NCBI RefSeq assembly: GCF_024806835.1
Contig: NZ_JANTYU010000006.1
Location: 62,001 to 126,000, forward strand
Source of the DNA: Xanthomonas sp. 3793
GTDB lineage: Bacteria; Pseudomonadota; Gammaproteobacteria; Xanthomonadales; Xanthomonadaceae
DNA length: 64,000 bases
Reading direction: 5' to 3'
The translations under genes and the position numbers were made by a program. Shown one piece after another: positions 8,666 to 17,139 of this stretch. The notes beneath the pieces were generated by a model, which was not told where the DNA came from, did no database searches, and saw only the letters and a program-made list of their open reading frames with translations. Position 1 is the first letter of the stretch; each line of letters opens with the position of its first letter.

Positions 8666-9589
8666 ATGGTCCGGTTCGATGACCTGGCACTGTTCGTGCG
8701 CACCGCCGCGCTGGGCAGCTTTTCCAGCGCCGCGCGCGAGGCCGACCTGCTGCCCGGCCAGGCGAGTGCAGCCGTCGCCCGGCTGGAGCGGGCGCTGGAC
8801 CTGCGCCTGTTTGCGCGCTCCACGCGCAGCCTGCGGCTCACCGCCGAGGGCGAGCAATACCTGCCCTACGCACGCCAGGTGCTGGAGCTGCTGCGCGATG
8901 GGCACGAGCAGGTGCGCGGCGGCGACCAGGCACTGCACGGGCTGTTGCAGGTGACCGCGCCTTCGGATCTGGGACGCAACGTGCTGCTGCCCTGGCTGAC
9001 CGCGTTCCGCGCGGCGCATCCACGGCTCACCTTGCGCCTGCACCTGTCCGACCAGGTGGCGGACCTGTATCGCGCGCCGGTGGATGTGGCGTTCCGGCTC
9101 GGGCGCATCGACGATGCCGAGCATGTGGCGCTGCCCTTGGCACCGGACAACCGCCGGGTGCTGGTGGCCGCGCCGGACTATCTGCGCCGGCATGGGCGAC
9201 CGGACACGCTGGAGGCACTGCGCGACCATGCCTGCCTGCTGTACGTGCTGGCCGGGCGCCCGTATGAGCGCTGGCAGTTCGAGGTCGATGGCCGCCGCCA
9301 GACCGTGCCGGTACGCGGGGCGATGCTGTGCGACGACGCCGACGTGGTGCGGCGGTGGGCGGTGGCCGGCGAAGGCATCGCCTACAAATCGTGGCTGGAT
9401 GTCTGCGCCGATGTACAGGCGGAGCGTCTGGAGGTGGTGCTGCCCGTATACGGCGACCGGCTGCCGCTGCAGTTGGTCTGCCCACATCGCAAGCAGTTCT
9501 CACTCGCCATCCGCCAGCTGCATGCAGAGTTCGCGCAGCGCTGCCAGGCGATGACGGCGTTGTACCCGCTGGCTTCCGATGCGCGTTGA
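8666..9589 (+). CDS. LysR-family transcriptional regulator
   Basis: The 307-residue protein has an N-terminal winged helix-turn-helix (VRFDDLALFVRTAALGSFSSAAREADLLPGQASAAVARLE) and a LysR effector domain of the AaeR/DmlR-like group (VTAPSDLGRNVLLPWL). The ATG at 8666 follows GGAGAGAAG, a good ribosome site. The 95-base divergent gap to the dehydrogenase gene at 8570 probably holds its operator, so that gene is its likely target. Confidence 0.92.
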   Translation: MVRFDDLALFVRTAALGSFSSAAREADLLPGQASAAVARLERALDLRLFARSTRSLRLTAEGEQYLPYARQVLELLRDGHEQVRGGDQALHGLLQVTAPSDLGRNVLLPWLTAFRAAHPRLTLRLHLSDQVADLYRAPVDVAFRLGRIDDAEHVALPLAPDNRRVLVAAPDYLRRHGRPDTLEALRDHACLLYVLAGRPYERWQFEVDGRRQTVPVRGAMLCDDADVVRRWAVAGEGIAYKSWLDVCADVQAERLEVVLPVYGDRLPLQLVCPHRKQFSLAIRQLHAEFAQRCQAMTALYPLASDAR

Positions 9590-9906
9590 CCTGCTGCGCC
9601 GGAAGATGGACGCGATGGATGGACACGCGCTTCGGCAAGCCGCACGTATCGTTGGACGGGCCAGGCGCATTGCGCCCGCAGCGGATGCATCGGCGTTCCT
9701 GCGCCCCGCTGCTGCCGGATCGATACGCTTCGGTAGTGGATTCGGCGGCCTCGCCAGGGCGATTCCGTTGAGGAAGGCGAAGCGTCGGTTACGACCAACA
9801 TGCCATCGCAGCGCGGCATAGGTCTGCGCGACTGCCGCGCTCGTTGAGGCGCCCGTCACTGCGCGGCTTCTGGCCTGCGTGCATGTCAGCCCGCCGCTTG
9901 CCGTCG
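9590..9906. other. no supported gene
   Basis: Only low-quality Arg-rich frames are present; I see no hairpin or repeat. Confidence 0.5.
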
Positions 9907-10137
9907 ATGCAGCGCTACGGCAATCGCCAAGGCCACTCCGGCGTTGTGGCCTATGCGTTGGCAGACGGAGCGATCGCCGTGCGCTTTGGCAGTGGCCAAA
10001 CCTATGTGTACACCGCCGACAGCGCCGGCGCCGAGGTGGTGGCGACCATGCAGCGCCTGGCCAAGGCGGGTCGCGGCTTGAGCACGTATATCAGCCAGAG
10101 CGTGCGCGACAGGGATGCGGACAAGAGTGCGTTGTAG
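9907..10137 (+). CDS. small conserved hypothetical protein
   Basis: The frame opens at 9844, but the coherent part starts at the ATG at 9907 (MQRYGNRQGHSGVVAYALADGAIAVRF), giving 76 residues. The pattern of Gly, aromatic and beta-strand residues (FGSGQTYVYTADSAGAE) followed by a helix suggests a small beta-rich KTSC-like fold. This is an inference from sequence texture and no function is known. It stands alone between the LysR and GST genes. Confidence 0.6.
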   Translation: MQRYGNRQGHSGVVAYALADGAIAVRFGSGQTYVYTADSAGAEVVATMQRLAKAGRGLSTYISQSVRDRDADKSAL

Positions 10138-10337
10138 GCGAGCGGCGACCGAGCAGGTTGCACGCGTCGCTCTGCACGGTTGCATGAAGATACAACTGCA
10201 CATTGCAGCAGCCGCTGCGTTGAACACAGACGCGGCAGCCGTGCTGCTGCGATGATGCATCGACGCATTCGCAAAACGCAGCGCAGCAACCAGCGCAGTC
10301 GTCTCCGCGCACTCACCACATCCATCCTCGGGCGCCT

Positions 10338-10958
10338 ATGCTGGACATCTACGGAAAGCCGACATCGATCAACGTGCGCAAGGTGCTGTGGCTATGCGAC
10401 GAGTTGGCGCTGGACTACCGCCTGCATGCCTATGGCAGCGGGTTCGCCGCGGTAGACACACCCGAGTTTCTGGCGCTCAACCCGAACGGCCTGGTTCCGG
10501 TGATGCGCGATGGCGACCTGGTGTTGTGGGAGTCCAACACCATCTGCCGCTATCTGGCCGCACACAGCCAGCGCGCGGATCTGCTGCCGGCCGCGCCGGC
10601 CGCGCGCGCGCTGGTCGAACAATGGATGGACTGGCAGGCCACCGAACTCAACACCGCATGGCGCTACGCGTTCATGGCCACCGTGCGCGGCAGTGCAGCG
10701 CATACCGATCTGCACAGCATCGCGACCAGCGTGTCCGAGTGGAACCGGCACATGACCATCCTGGAGGCGCAGCTGCAGCGCGCCGGGCCTTATGTGCTGG
10801 GCGCGGGCTTTACCTTGGCCGATATCATGCTGGGCGTGTCCACGCAGCGCTGGTTCGCCAGTCCCATCGAGCGCCCGCCGCTGGCGGCGGTTGCGGCGTA
10901 TTACGCGCTGTTGAAGACCCGGGCGGGCTTTCAGCGCCACGGCTGCACGGCGCCTTGA
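10338..10958 (+). CDS. glutathione S-transferase
   Basis: The 206-residue protein has a thioredoxin-like N-terminal domain (MLDIYGKPTSINVRKVLWLCDEL, with NPNGLVPVM and ESNTICRYLAAH forming the glutathione site) and an all-helical C-terminal domain (LGAGFTLADIMLGV carries the conserved N-capping Asp). The catalytic residue is probably the Ser/Asn of TSIN near residue 10. It conjugates or reduces electrophiles with glutathione in the cytoplasm. The substrate cannot be read from sequence. Confidence 0.93.
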   Translation: MLDIYGKPTSINVRKVLWLCDELALDYRLHAYGSGFAAVDTPEFLALNPNGLVPVMRDGDLVLWESNTICRYLAAHSQRADLLPAAPAARALVEQWMDWQATELNTAWRYAFMATVRGSAAHTDLHSIATSVSEWNRHMTILEAQLQRAGPYVLGAGFTLADIMLGVSTQRWFASPIERPPLAAVAAYYALLKTRAGFQRHGCTAP

Positions 10959-11432
10959 ATGCGTCGTGCCATGGCCGCAGGGCGCATGCCAGACGCTGCG
11001 AGTGCGCATGGCATACGGCGTATCGCGCGGTCATCGCCGTCGCGCGGGTCGCTGCATGGCAGCGTTGGCCTGGCGGCCGCGCAGCGCCTGCACGGCCGTG
11101 CGTGCCGATCGCAGGCACACCCCCGGTAAGCAGCGCCCGCCACCACGCCGCTCGCGCTCGGCACTTGGGTCACGTCCCGCCAGACGCTTGCGCATCCTGC
11201 CTGTGCGTGCGCCCGAGCCGGACGCAGCCCCACAAGGTCTGCACCCGACTGTTTCGGCCCGGGCGACGGCGCGCTCGTTGCAGGAATCGCGGCATGGAGG
11301 GTGCGACTTGTCGCTCTGCTGCCAGGCGACGCGCGTGCCCTGCCCGCTTCGGCCGCATGACCTTGGACCGATAGCTTTGCTGCAGCGCGTTGGGCGACAC
11401 TCGCGGATTCTTTTGGTTCCTTCGAGGTCCGC
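10959..11432. other. 474-base stretch with no supported gene
   Basis: The frames here are Arg/Ala/Pro-rich with no recognisable features. The last bases before 11433 (CGAGG) serve as ribosome site for the permease. Confidence 0.5.
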
Positions 11433-12848
11433 ATGTCGTCTTGGCTCAGGCGCAAATCCATCGATCAGGTCACCGTGCACGAGGCTGGCCGGCAACTGGT
11501 GCGCAGCCTGAGTTGGCCGCACCTGATCGCGCTGGGCATCGGCGCGATCGTGGGCACCGGCATCTACACCTTGATCGGCGTGGGCGCGGACAAGGCCGGG
11601 CCGGCGGTGCTGCTGTCGTTCGTGGCGGCCGGCATCGTGTGCGCCTGCGCGGCACTGGCGTATGCGGAGATGGCCACGATGATGCCGGCCGCCGGCAGCG
11701 CCTATACCTACAGCTATACCGCGCTCGGCGAGAGCATCGCCTGGGTGGTGGGCTGGAGCCTGGTGCTGGAATATTCGCTGGTGGTCAGCACCGTGGCGGT
11801 GGGCTGGTCGGGCTATTTCGTCGGGTTCCTGCAGTGGTTGGGGGTCAATCTGCCGCATGCCTTGATTGCCGGGCCGCATGCCGGCGGCGTCGTGAACCTG
11901 CCGGCGGTGGTGATCACCTTCCTGGTGGCCGGCATGCTGATGGCCGGCACCAAGGAAAGCGCCACGCTCAACGCGGTGCTGGTGGTGTTGAAGATCATTG
12001 CGTTGGGCGTGTTCGTGGCGATCGCGCTGCCGGCGTTCAACAGCGCCAACCTGCAGCCGTTCATGCCGTATGGCTTCTCCAAGGCGATGGGCCCGGATGG
12101 CGTGGAGCGCGGGGTGATGGCGGCAGCGGCGATCATCTTCTTTGCCTTCTACGGCTTCGATGCCATTTCCACCGCAGCCGAAGAGACCAAGAACCCGGGG
12201 CGCGATCTGTCGATCGGCATCGTCGGCTCGATGATCGGCTGCACGCTGATCTACGTGCTGGTGGCGTTGTCGGCGGTGGGCGCGATGAGCTTTACCGTGT
12301 TCGGCAAGAGCCCGGAGCCGTTGGCGCTGATCATGCGCGAACTCGGCCACGGCAAGGCGGCGCTGGTGATCGGTGCGGTGGCGATCATCGCGCTGCCGAC
12401 GGTGCTGCTGGCATTCCTGTACGGGCAGAGCCGGATCTTCTTCGTGATGTCGCGTGATGGCCTGTTGCCGCGCGGCCTGTCCAAGGTCAACGCACGCACT
12501 GGCACGCCGGTGGCGATCACCTTGTTCACCGCGGTGCTGGTGGCCGCGTTGGCGGGTGTGGCGCGGCTGGACGAGATCGCCGCGCTGGCCAACGCCGGTA
12601 CGTTGGCCGCGTTTACGGCGGTGGCGGCGTGCCTGCTGGTGTTGCGCGTGCGCGAGCCCAGCCGTGCGCGGGCTTTCCGCACGCCGCTGGCCTGGGTGGT
12701 GGGACCGGTGGCGATCCTTGGCTGCCTGTATCTGTTCTGGAGCCTGCCGAGCACCACGCAGGGCTGGTTTCTGCTGTGGAACGCGCTGGGCGTGCTGGTG
12801 TACCTGGCCTATGGGCGGCGCAATAGCCGGCTGGCGAAGGTGGAGTAG
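11433..12848 (+). CDS. APC-family amino-acid permease
   Basis: The 471-residue protein has about 12 membrane helices and clear APC-superfamily motifs: GIGAIVGTGIYTLIGVGA in helix 1 (substrate binding), AALAYAEMATMMPAAGSAYTYSYTALGE, and FFAFYGFDAISTAAEETKNP. It resembles the cationic amino-acid transporter group (CAT/YfnA). It imports amino acids by secondary transport across the inner membrane. Specificity is not readable. No partner genes are adjacent. Confidence 0.93.
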   Translation: MSSWLRRKSIDQVTVHEAGRQLVRSLSWPHLIALGIGAIVGTGIYTLIGVGADKAGPAVLLSFVAAGIVCACAALAYAEMATMMPAAGSAYTYSYTALGESIAWVVGWSLVLEYSLVVSTVAVGWSGYFVGFLQWLGVNLPHALIAGPHAGGVVNLPAVVITFLVAGMLMAGTKESATLNAVLVVLKIIALGVFVAIALPAFNSANLQPFMPYGFSKAMGPDGVERGVMAAAAIIFFAFYGFDAISTAAEETKNPGRDLSIGIVGSMIGCTLIYVLVALSAVGAMSFTVFGKSPEPLALIMRELGHGKAALVIGAVAIIALPTVLLAFLYGQSRIFFVMSRDGLLPRGLSKVNARTGTPVAITLFTAVLVAALAGVARLDEIAALANAGTLAAFTAVAACLLVLRVREPSRARAFRTPLAWVVGPVAILGCLYLFWSLPSTTQGWFLLWNALGVLVYLAYGRRNSRLAKVE

Positions 12849-12861
12849 TTCTCCCGGCGGG

Positions 12862-13000
12862 ACATTGTCCCCCTGCATGGGGGAGAAGGGGGCCCGAAGG
12901 GCCGGATGAGGGGACGGGCGAAGCCTGGTGTCATCCACCTTGGTCAGTGGCTTTGCCCCGTACCCTCACCCCAACCCCTCTCCGCCAGGAGAGGGGCTTC
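12862..13000. repeat. intergenic CTCACCCC / hairpin repeat
   Basis: After the permease stop there is a short GGGGG/CCCCC hairpin (12869-12883) and then TACCCTCACCCCAACCC leading into a perfect 9-bp hairpin, CCCCTCTCC / GGAGAGGGG (12975-12996, loop GCCA). This block is a familiar dispersed intergenic repeat type in Xanthomonas and may also end transcription of the permease. Confidence 0.6.
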
Positions 13001-13138
13001 AAGCTGCACACTACTGGTCCACGCTTGCGCCGCGGGTGCTCCAGCGCACGCGCGCCACGGCGCGCAAGTAGCGCCTTCTCGCCCGAAGGAGAGCGGCTCA
13101 GGCCAGGCGTCGCTCGCTCGACGCAGCGACGCTTGCGC

Positions 13139-15613
13139 TCACTGCGCTGCTGCAGGTGTGGCGCAGAACGAGGTTGGACGTGCATCCGCCTGGGTGCCCC
13201 AGCCTTGCGTGGGTGCCTGCCTGGTGAGCGCAACCGACAGCGTGCCGCCCTGCTGCAGCTGGGCCCAGTCCAGGAACACCTGCCGCTGCGGTCTACCGTT
13301 GAAACGCACGCTGTCCACGTATTGCAGCGCGCGGCCGTCCGCGCCAGGTGCGTCGATGCGCAGGCGCTTGCCGTTGCCCAGCTCCAGCGTGGCGCGTTTG
13401 AAGCGCGGGGCGTGCAGCAGGAACTGCCCGCTGCCCGGCACCGCCGGATACAGGCCGAGCGCACTGAACAGGTACCAGGCCGACATCGTGCCGAGGTCGT
13501 CGTTGCCGGTGACGCCGTTGGGTGCGTTGGTAAACAACTGCTGCGCAGCGCGCACCACGGTGGCGGTCTTCCATGGCTGGCCGATCAACGTGTACATCCA
13601 CGGCGCATGCAGGTCCGGCTCGTTGTTGGGGTTGTAGCGGTACTGGTTGTAGTAGCTGTACGGGCCGACCACCCAGTGCGTGCGCGCGCCGTTGAGCGGA
13701 TCCTTGAGCAGGTCCTCGTAGGCGAAGAAGGCGTCCAGGCGTTTGCCGGCCTGCTCGCTGCCGTGCATGGCCTGCAGCATGCCGGGAATGTCCTGCTGCA
13801 CCAGCCATTGGTATTGCCAGGCGGTGCCTTCGTGGAAGCCGTGCTGCGAGCGTGGGCTGTAGTGATCGTCCGAGGGTGCGTACCAGCTGCCGTCTTCCAG
13901 CCGCGGGCGCGGAAAGCCGCTGAAGCCGGTGTCCGCATCGCGCACGCCGGCGTCCCAGACGTTGTGCCAGTTGCCGCCGCGTGTGCGTAGCAGCGCGCTG
14001 TCGTCGGGGTGGCCGAGCGCCTGCGCCATCTGCGCCAGCGCGCAATCGGCCAGCGCGTATTCCAGCGTGGCCGAGCCGCCGTGGTGCGGGTCCACGTCCA
14101 TGCCCTTGGAGGGGAAGGCGCGGTCGTATTGCACGTAGCCATTGGCAAGATAACTGGCGTTGCCCGAGCGCCCCGAATGCCGCGAGTTGATCGGCGGCTG
14201 GCCGAAGGCGTTTTGGCGCAACGCGGCGTAGGCCTGGGCTTCGTTGCCCTGCAGCGCGCCGAAGCGCCACAGGTCGACCATGAAGGGCGTGACCGGATCG
14301 CCGGTCATGATGTTGGTGTCGAAGTTGGCATAGCCCCAGCGCGGCAGCCAGCCGCCCTGCTCGTGGATGGCCAGCAGCGAGCGGCCGATGTCGCGCGCGC
14401 GCGCCGGTTGCAGCAAGGCGAGCAGCTGGTTCTGCGAGCGATAGGTGTCCCACAGCGAGAAATACTCGTAGTAGGTCCAACCATCGGCGCGATGGATCGC
14501 ATCGTCGAAGCCGCGGTAGCGGCCATCGGCATCGCTGCCGGTGAGCGGCTGCAACAAGGCGTGATACAGCGCGGTGTAGGCCACCGTGCGATCGTCGGCG
14601 CTGGCGCCGGCCAGCTGCAGGCTGGCCAGTTCCTTGCGCCAGGCCTGTTGCGCGCGCTGGCGCATCTGCTCCAGGCCCAGCAATTTGCCGCCGAGCATGC
14701 CGTCGGCGCGCAGGTTGTTGCGTGCACCCTCGGCATCCACGTGCGAGATGGCGCTGACCACGGTCACCGCGCGCGCATCCTTGCCCTTGCCCAGCGGGAA
14801 GCTGAGCCAGGCGCCGTTGGGCTTGAGTTCGCCGCCCATGCCGTGGCGCGCACCGGGTACGCCGCCGTCTTCGCCCCACACTCCGTGCGCGGTGAACGGG
14901 CGGTCGAATTCCAGCCGGAACCAGGTGGTGTATTCATGGCCGCCGCAGAAGCTTTGCGTGACCAGCTTGCCTTCGACCACGCGGTCGCCAACGATCTGCA
15001 CCTGGCTGCCGATCACCACGTGGCGGTCGTTGGCCTGGGCCACGTTGATCAGCACATGGCCGGTGTCGGCGCCGGGCGCGAAGGTGTAACGCTCGGCAGC
15101 GGCGCGGGTGAGCGCGCTGGCTTCGGCGTCGATGCCGCCGTAGTCGGTGAGCCGCACCTTGTAGTAGCCGGCCTGGCCCACTTCGCCGTCGTGGGTGTAG
15201 CGGGCGGCGTAGCGCTTGTGGTCGAAGGCCTTGGCGTCGCTGGTATCGAAGTCGCCGCCCGGGCCGATGCTGCCGGTGACCGGCAATACCGAGACCTGCC
15301 CACCCTGCTCCCAGCAGCCGGCCCCCGACAGGAACGAATGGCCGAAGCCGCGGATGCTGGGGTCGTCGTAGCGCCAGCCGGCGTAGTGGGCGCCGATCGG
15401 GCTGACCTGGATCAGGCCGAACGGGGCCGACGCGCCGGGAAAGGTATTGCCGTCGTCCTTGCTGCCGATGAAGGTGTTGACCTGTGCCGGGTCCTGCGCA
15501 GCCAGCGGGCCGGCCAGTGTGACGCCGAGCAGGCACAGGCTGGCGGCGGCGCGGCGCCACCAGGAGCAAGACGGGGACGATGCAGCGGTGGCACGGGACA
15601 CGGCAGACAACAT
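13139..15613 (-). CDS. GH92 family alpha-mannosidase, secreted
   Basis: The ATG at 15613 gives 824 residues with a signal peptide (to about residue 40, ending LAGPLAAQ) and a full glycoside hydrolase 92 domain. Landmarks are VNTFIGSKDDGNTFPGASAPFG, GHSFLSGAGCWEQ, TYRSQNQLLALL, GMDVDPHHGGSATLEYALADC and GNDDLGTMSAWYLFSALGLYP. GH92 enzymes are calcium-dependent exo-acting mannosidases on alpha-linked mannose, for example N-glycans. A decayed TonB receptor 3' end lies upstream on the same strand, suggesting a former receptor-enzyme glycan-uptake pair. The longer frame to 15970 runs through that decayed DNA and is rejected. Confidence 0.94.
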   Translation of the reverse strand: MLSAVSRATAASSPSCSWWRRAAASLCLLGVTLAGPLAAQDPAQVNTFIGSKDDGNTFPGASAPFGLIQVSPIGAHYAGWRYDDPSIRGFGHSFLSGAGCWEQGGQVSVLPVTGSIGPGGDFDTSDAKAFDHKRYAARYTHDGEVGQAGYYKVRLTDYGGIDAEASALTRAAAERYTFAPGADTGHVLINVAQANDRHVVIGSQVQIVGDRVVEGKLVTQSFCGGHEYTTWFRLEFDRPFTAHGVWGEDGGVPGARHGMGGELKPNGAWLSFPLGKGKDARAVTVVSAISHVDAEGARNNLRADGMLGGKLLGLEQMRQRAQQAWRKELASLQLAGASADDRTVAYTALYHALLQPLTGSDADGRYRGFDDAIHRADGWTYYEYFSLWDTYRSQNQLLALLQPARARDIGRSLLAIHEQGGWLPRWGYANFDTNIMTGDPVTPFMVDLWRFGALQGNEAQAYAALRQNAFGQPPINSRHSGRSGNASYLANGYVQYDRAFPSKGMDVDPHHGGSATLEYALADCALAQMAQALGHPDDSALLRTRGGNWHNVWDAGVRDADTGFSGFPRPRLEDGSWYAPSDDHYSPRSQHGFHEGTAWQYQWLVQQDIPGMLQAMHGSEQAGKRLDAFFAYEDLLKDPLNGARTHWVVGPYSYYNQYRYNPNNEPDLHAPWMYTLIGQPWKTATVVRAAQQLFTNAPNGVTGNDDLGTMSAWYLFSALGLYPAVPGSGQFLLHAPRFKRATLELGNGKRLRIDAPGADGRALQYVDSVRFNGRPQRQVFLDWAQLQQGGTLSVALTRQAPTQGWGTQADARPTSFCATPAAAQ

Positions 15614-15708
15614 GCGGGAATCACCTCGGGGGAGAGGGCGACGCGAACGTCGCAGGTGGGAAGCGTGCCTGCCGCGCCGAGGCGCCGGCAGGCACGCGCA
15701 ACTGCGTT

Positions 15709-15945
15709 CTAGAAATCGAACACGTATTCTGCCGCGATCTCGCGGCCGACCGGGCGGAACAGGCGGAACAGGCGGCTGTTGTAGAACTCGTGATCGAGCT
15801 TGTACGGGTCCTTGTGGTTGTAGCCGGTGCTGTTGAAGAGGTTGTTGACGTAGAGGTTGAGCTTCATCGCCGGAGTGATGCGGTAGCCAGGATTGACGTT
15901 CCAGGTGATCGCCGGGCTTACGCGGCCGTAGTACTTGCGGGTGCT
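15709..15945 (-). pseudogene. 3' remnant of a TonB-dependent receptor gene
   Basis: Seventy-eight codons on the minus strand read as the C-terminal beta-barrel end of a TonB receptor: RKYYGRVSPAITWNVNPGYR, MKLNLYVNNLFNSTGY, and a terminal EYVFDF ending in the aromatic residue typical of outer-membrane proteins, then TAG. Reading upstream, an in-frame TAG at 15946-15948 interrupts it, and no receptor sequence continues beyond. The rest of the gene (700 codons or more in such receptors) is missing. The scrap sits about 95 bases upstream of the GH92 mannosidase gene. Confidence 0.85.
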
Positions 15946-16350
15946 CTAGCCGAACGCAAAGAGTAAGCATTCGGCGTCCGATGCTCCACGCCGCGTCGCA
16001 ACAAGGCTGGCGGCCTCAAGCAGACTCTTCGGATTGGAGTTCAATTGGATCAAGGCCTTGATCGGTTCAGTCCTGGTGCCAGGCCTGTTGTCGGCAGAAC
16101 CAACGGGTGAGCTGGCTTGAGTGCATGGCGGATCCTTGCTGCACGCAGCCGGGTGGGTAGCCATTGCCGGACGGGCGCTGTGGATCTACCCGGAGGCGCT
16201 GCGGGGGAATAGCTGAAACTGCAAGCGCAGGGCGAGTGGCGGCGAGCGGTGCCAGCCGCCGTTGCAGCAGACGTCTTCTGACACGTGTGCACGGCAGAGG
16301 ACGAGGTCGGTGGGAGGGAGCGGCGGGTACGGCCCGTCTATGAGCCGCCC
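15946..16350. other. atypical DNA at the receptor breakpoint; possible small ORF
   Basis: This DNA directly replaces the missing part of the TonB receptor. A minus-strand frame of 72 codons (start 16164, stop 15946) ends exactly at the breakpoint CTAG and contains EPIKALIQLNSNPKSLLEAASL, which looks helix-like, but I do not recognise it. It may be the edge of an old insertion. I found no clear terminal inverted repeats. Confidence 0.4.
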
Positions 16351-16381
16351 ATAAAAAAGCCCGGTCGTCGAACCGGGCTTG
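16351..16381 (-). terminator. Rho-independent terminator of the DUF2628 gene
   Basis: Read on the minus strand, AAGCCCGGTTC and GACCGGGCTT form a hairpin followed by T6, about 45 bases after the stop of the DUF2628 gene. Confidence 0.88.
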
Positions 16382-16426
16382 GCGTCAGGGCGGCAGTGGG
16401 AGGGTCCGCCGCCTGGCGGCCGTGAC

Positions 16427-16816
16427 TTACCAGCGCATGCCTTCGAACGGGTTGAAGCTTGTGCTGTCCTTCACCTTGTCCAGGTAGTAGGCGTAGTTGG
16501 CGCTCATGCCGGCCAGCAGGGCCAGCGGGATGCTCAAAGCATTGCCCAGCGAACCGGGCAGGAACGAGGCAATGATGCCCACCACCAACCCGATGCCGAT
16601 CAAGCCCAACGCCTTGCGCCACAAGCCCAGGATGAAGAAGTAGATGAAGCCGAAGAACAGCGCGTAGAAGTTCATGCCGACCTTGAGCTTCTCGCCGAAC
16701 GGCAGTGTCTTCAGCGCTTCCTTGTAGGCAGGATCCTTGGGGCCGCCGTGACGGTCGAAGAAGTCGAAGCGGAACTGCCACTTGGGGCTGAGCTGGGTGC
16801 GGTCAAAGGTGTCCAT
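16427..16816 (-). CDS. DUF2628 family membrane protein
   Basis: The protein has 129 residues. The soluble N-terminus (residues 1-45; FDFFDRHGGPKDPAYKEALKTLPFGEKLKV) and the following hydrophobic hairpin (FYALFFGFIYFFILGLWRKALGLIGIGLVVGII) are characteristic of DUF2628, a family of small inner-membrane proteins of unknown function. A further hydrophobic segment covers about residues 85-110. The gene is monocistronic with its own terminator. Confidence 0.85.
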   Translation of the reverse strand: MDTFDRTQLSPKWQFRFDFFDRHGGPKDPAYKEALKTLPFGEKLKVGMNFYALFFGFIYFFILGLWRKALGLIGIGLVVGIIASFLPGSLGNALSIPLALLAGMSANYAYYLDKVKDSTSFNPFEGMRW

Positions 16817-16914
16817 TCCAATCCATGTAGTTGAAAACGGTTACATGATAGGCGATTGCGTATTCAGCGGCACGTGTTTTACAGCGAGCTCGACACCAGG
16901 CCGGCCCACACATG

Positions 16915-17139
16915 AGCCAGCGATTGCCCGGCCGACTTCCGTCCCGCAATACCAGCCGCTGTCGCTGCTCGCTGACACCAGTGCCGGGGCGCGCGCGGCG
17001 GCGGCGCCGGCCAGCGCACGCGGGCCAGGGAGTGCCCGGCCGACTCCAACACGAGGCCCGAGGCCAGGGTCCTGCAAGGCCAGCCGCTATCGCTGCTGGC
17101 TGACACCGGTGCCGCGGCGCGCGCGGCGGCGCGCGTAGA
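16915..17139. repeat. partial tandem duplication of the cyclase gene 3' end
   Basis: Bases 16923-17015 resemble 17031-17139: TGCCCGGCCGAC recurs 108 bases apart, and CAGCCGCT(A/G)TCGCTGCT(C/G)GCTGACACC followed by GCGCGCGCGGCGGCG recurs 128 bases apart. The second copy covers the final codons of the diguanylate cyclase gene (RARRGTGVSQQR). The first lies just outside its stop, indicating an imperfect duplication. Confidence 0.7.

Noticed and set aside
14009..15712. A 567-codon open frame on the plus strand antisense to the mannosidase gene
   Set aside because: Its sequence is Ala/Gly/Arg/Val-rich with no domain; the minus strand carries a full GH92 enzyme. High GC with few stops explains the open frame.
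15946..16164. A 72-codon minus-strand frame as a real gene
   Set aside because: No family is recognised, it ends exactly at the receptor breakpoint and lacks a clear ribosome site; described as possible ORF only.
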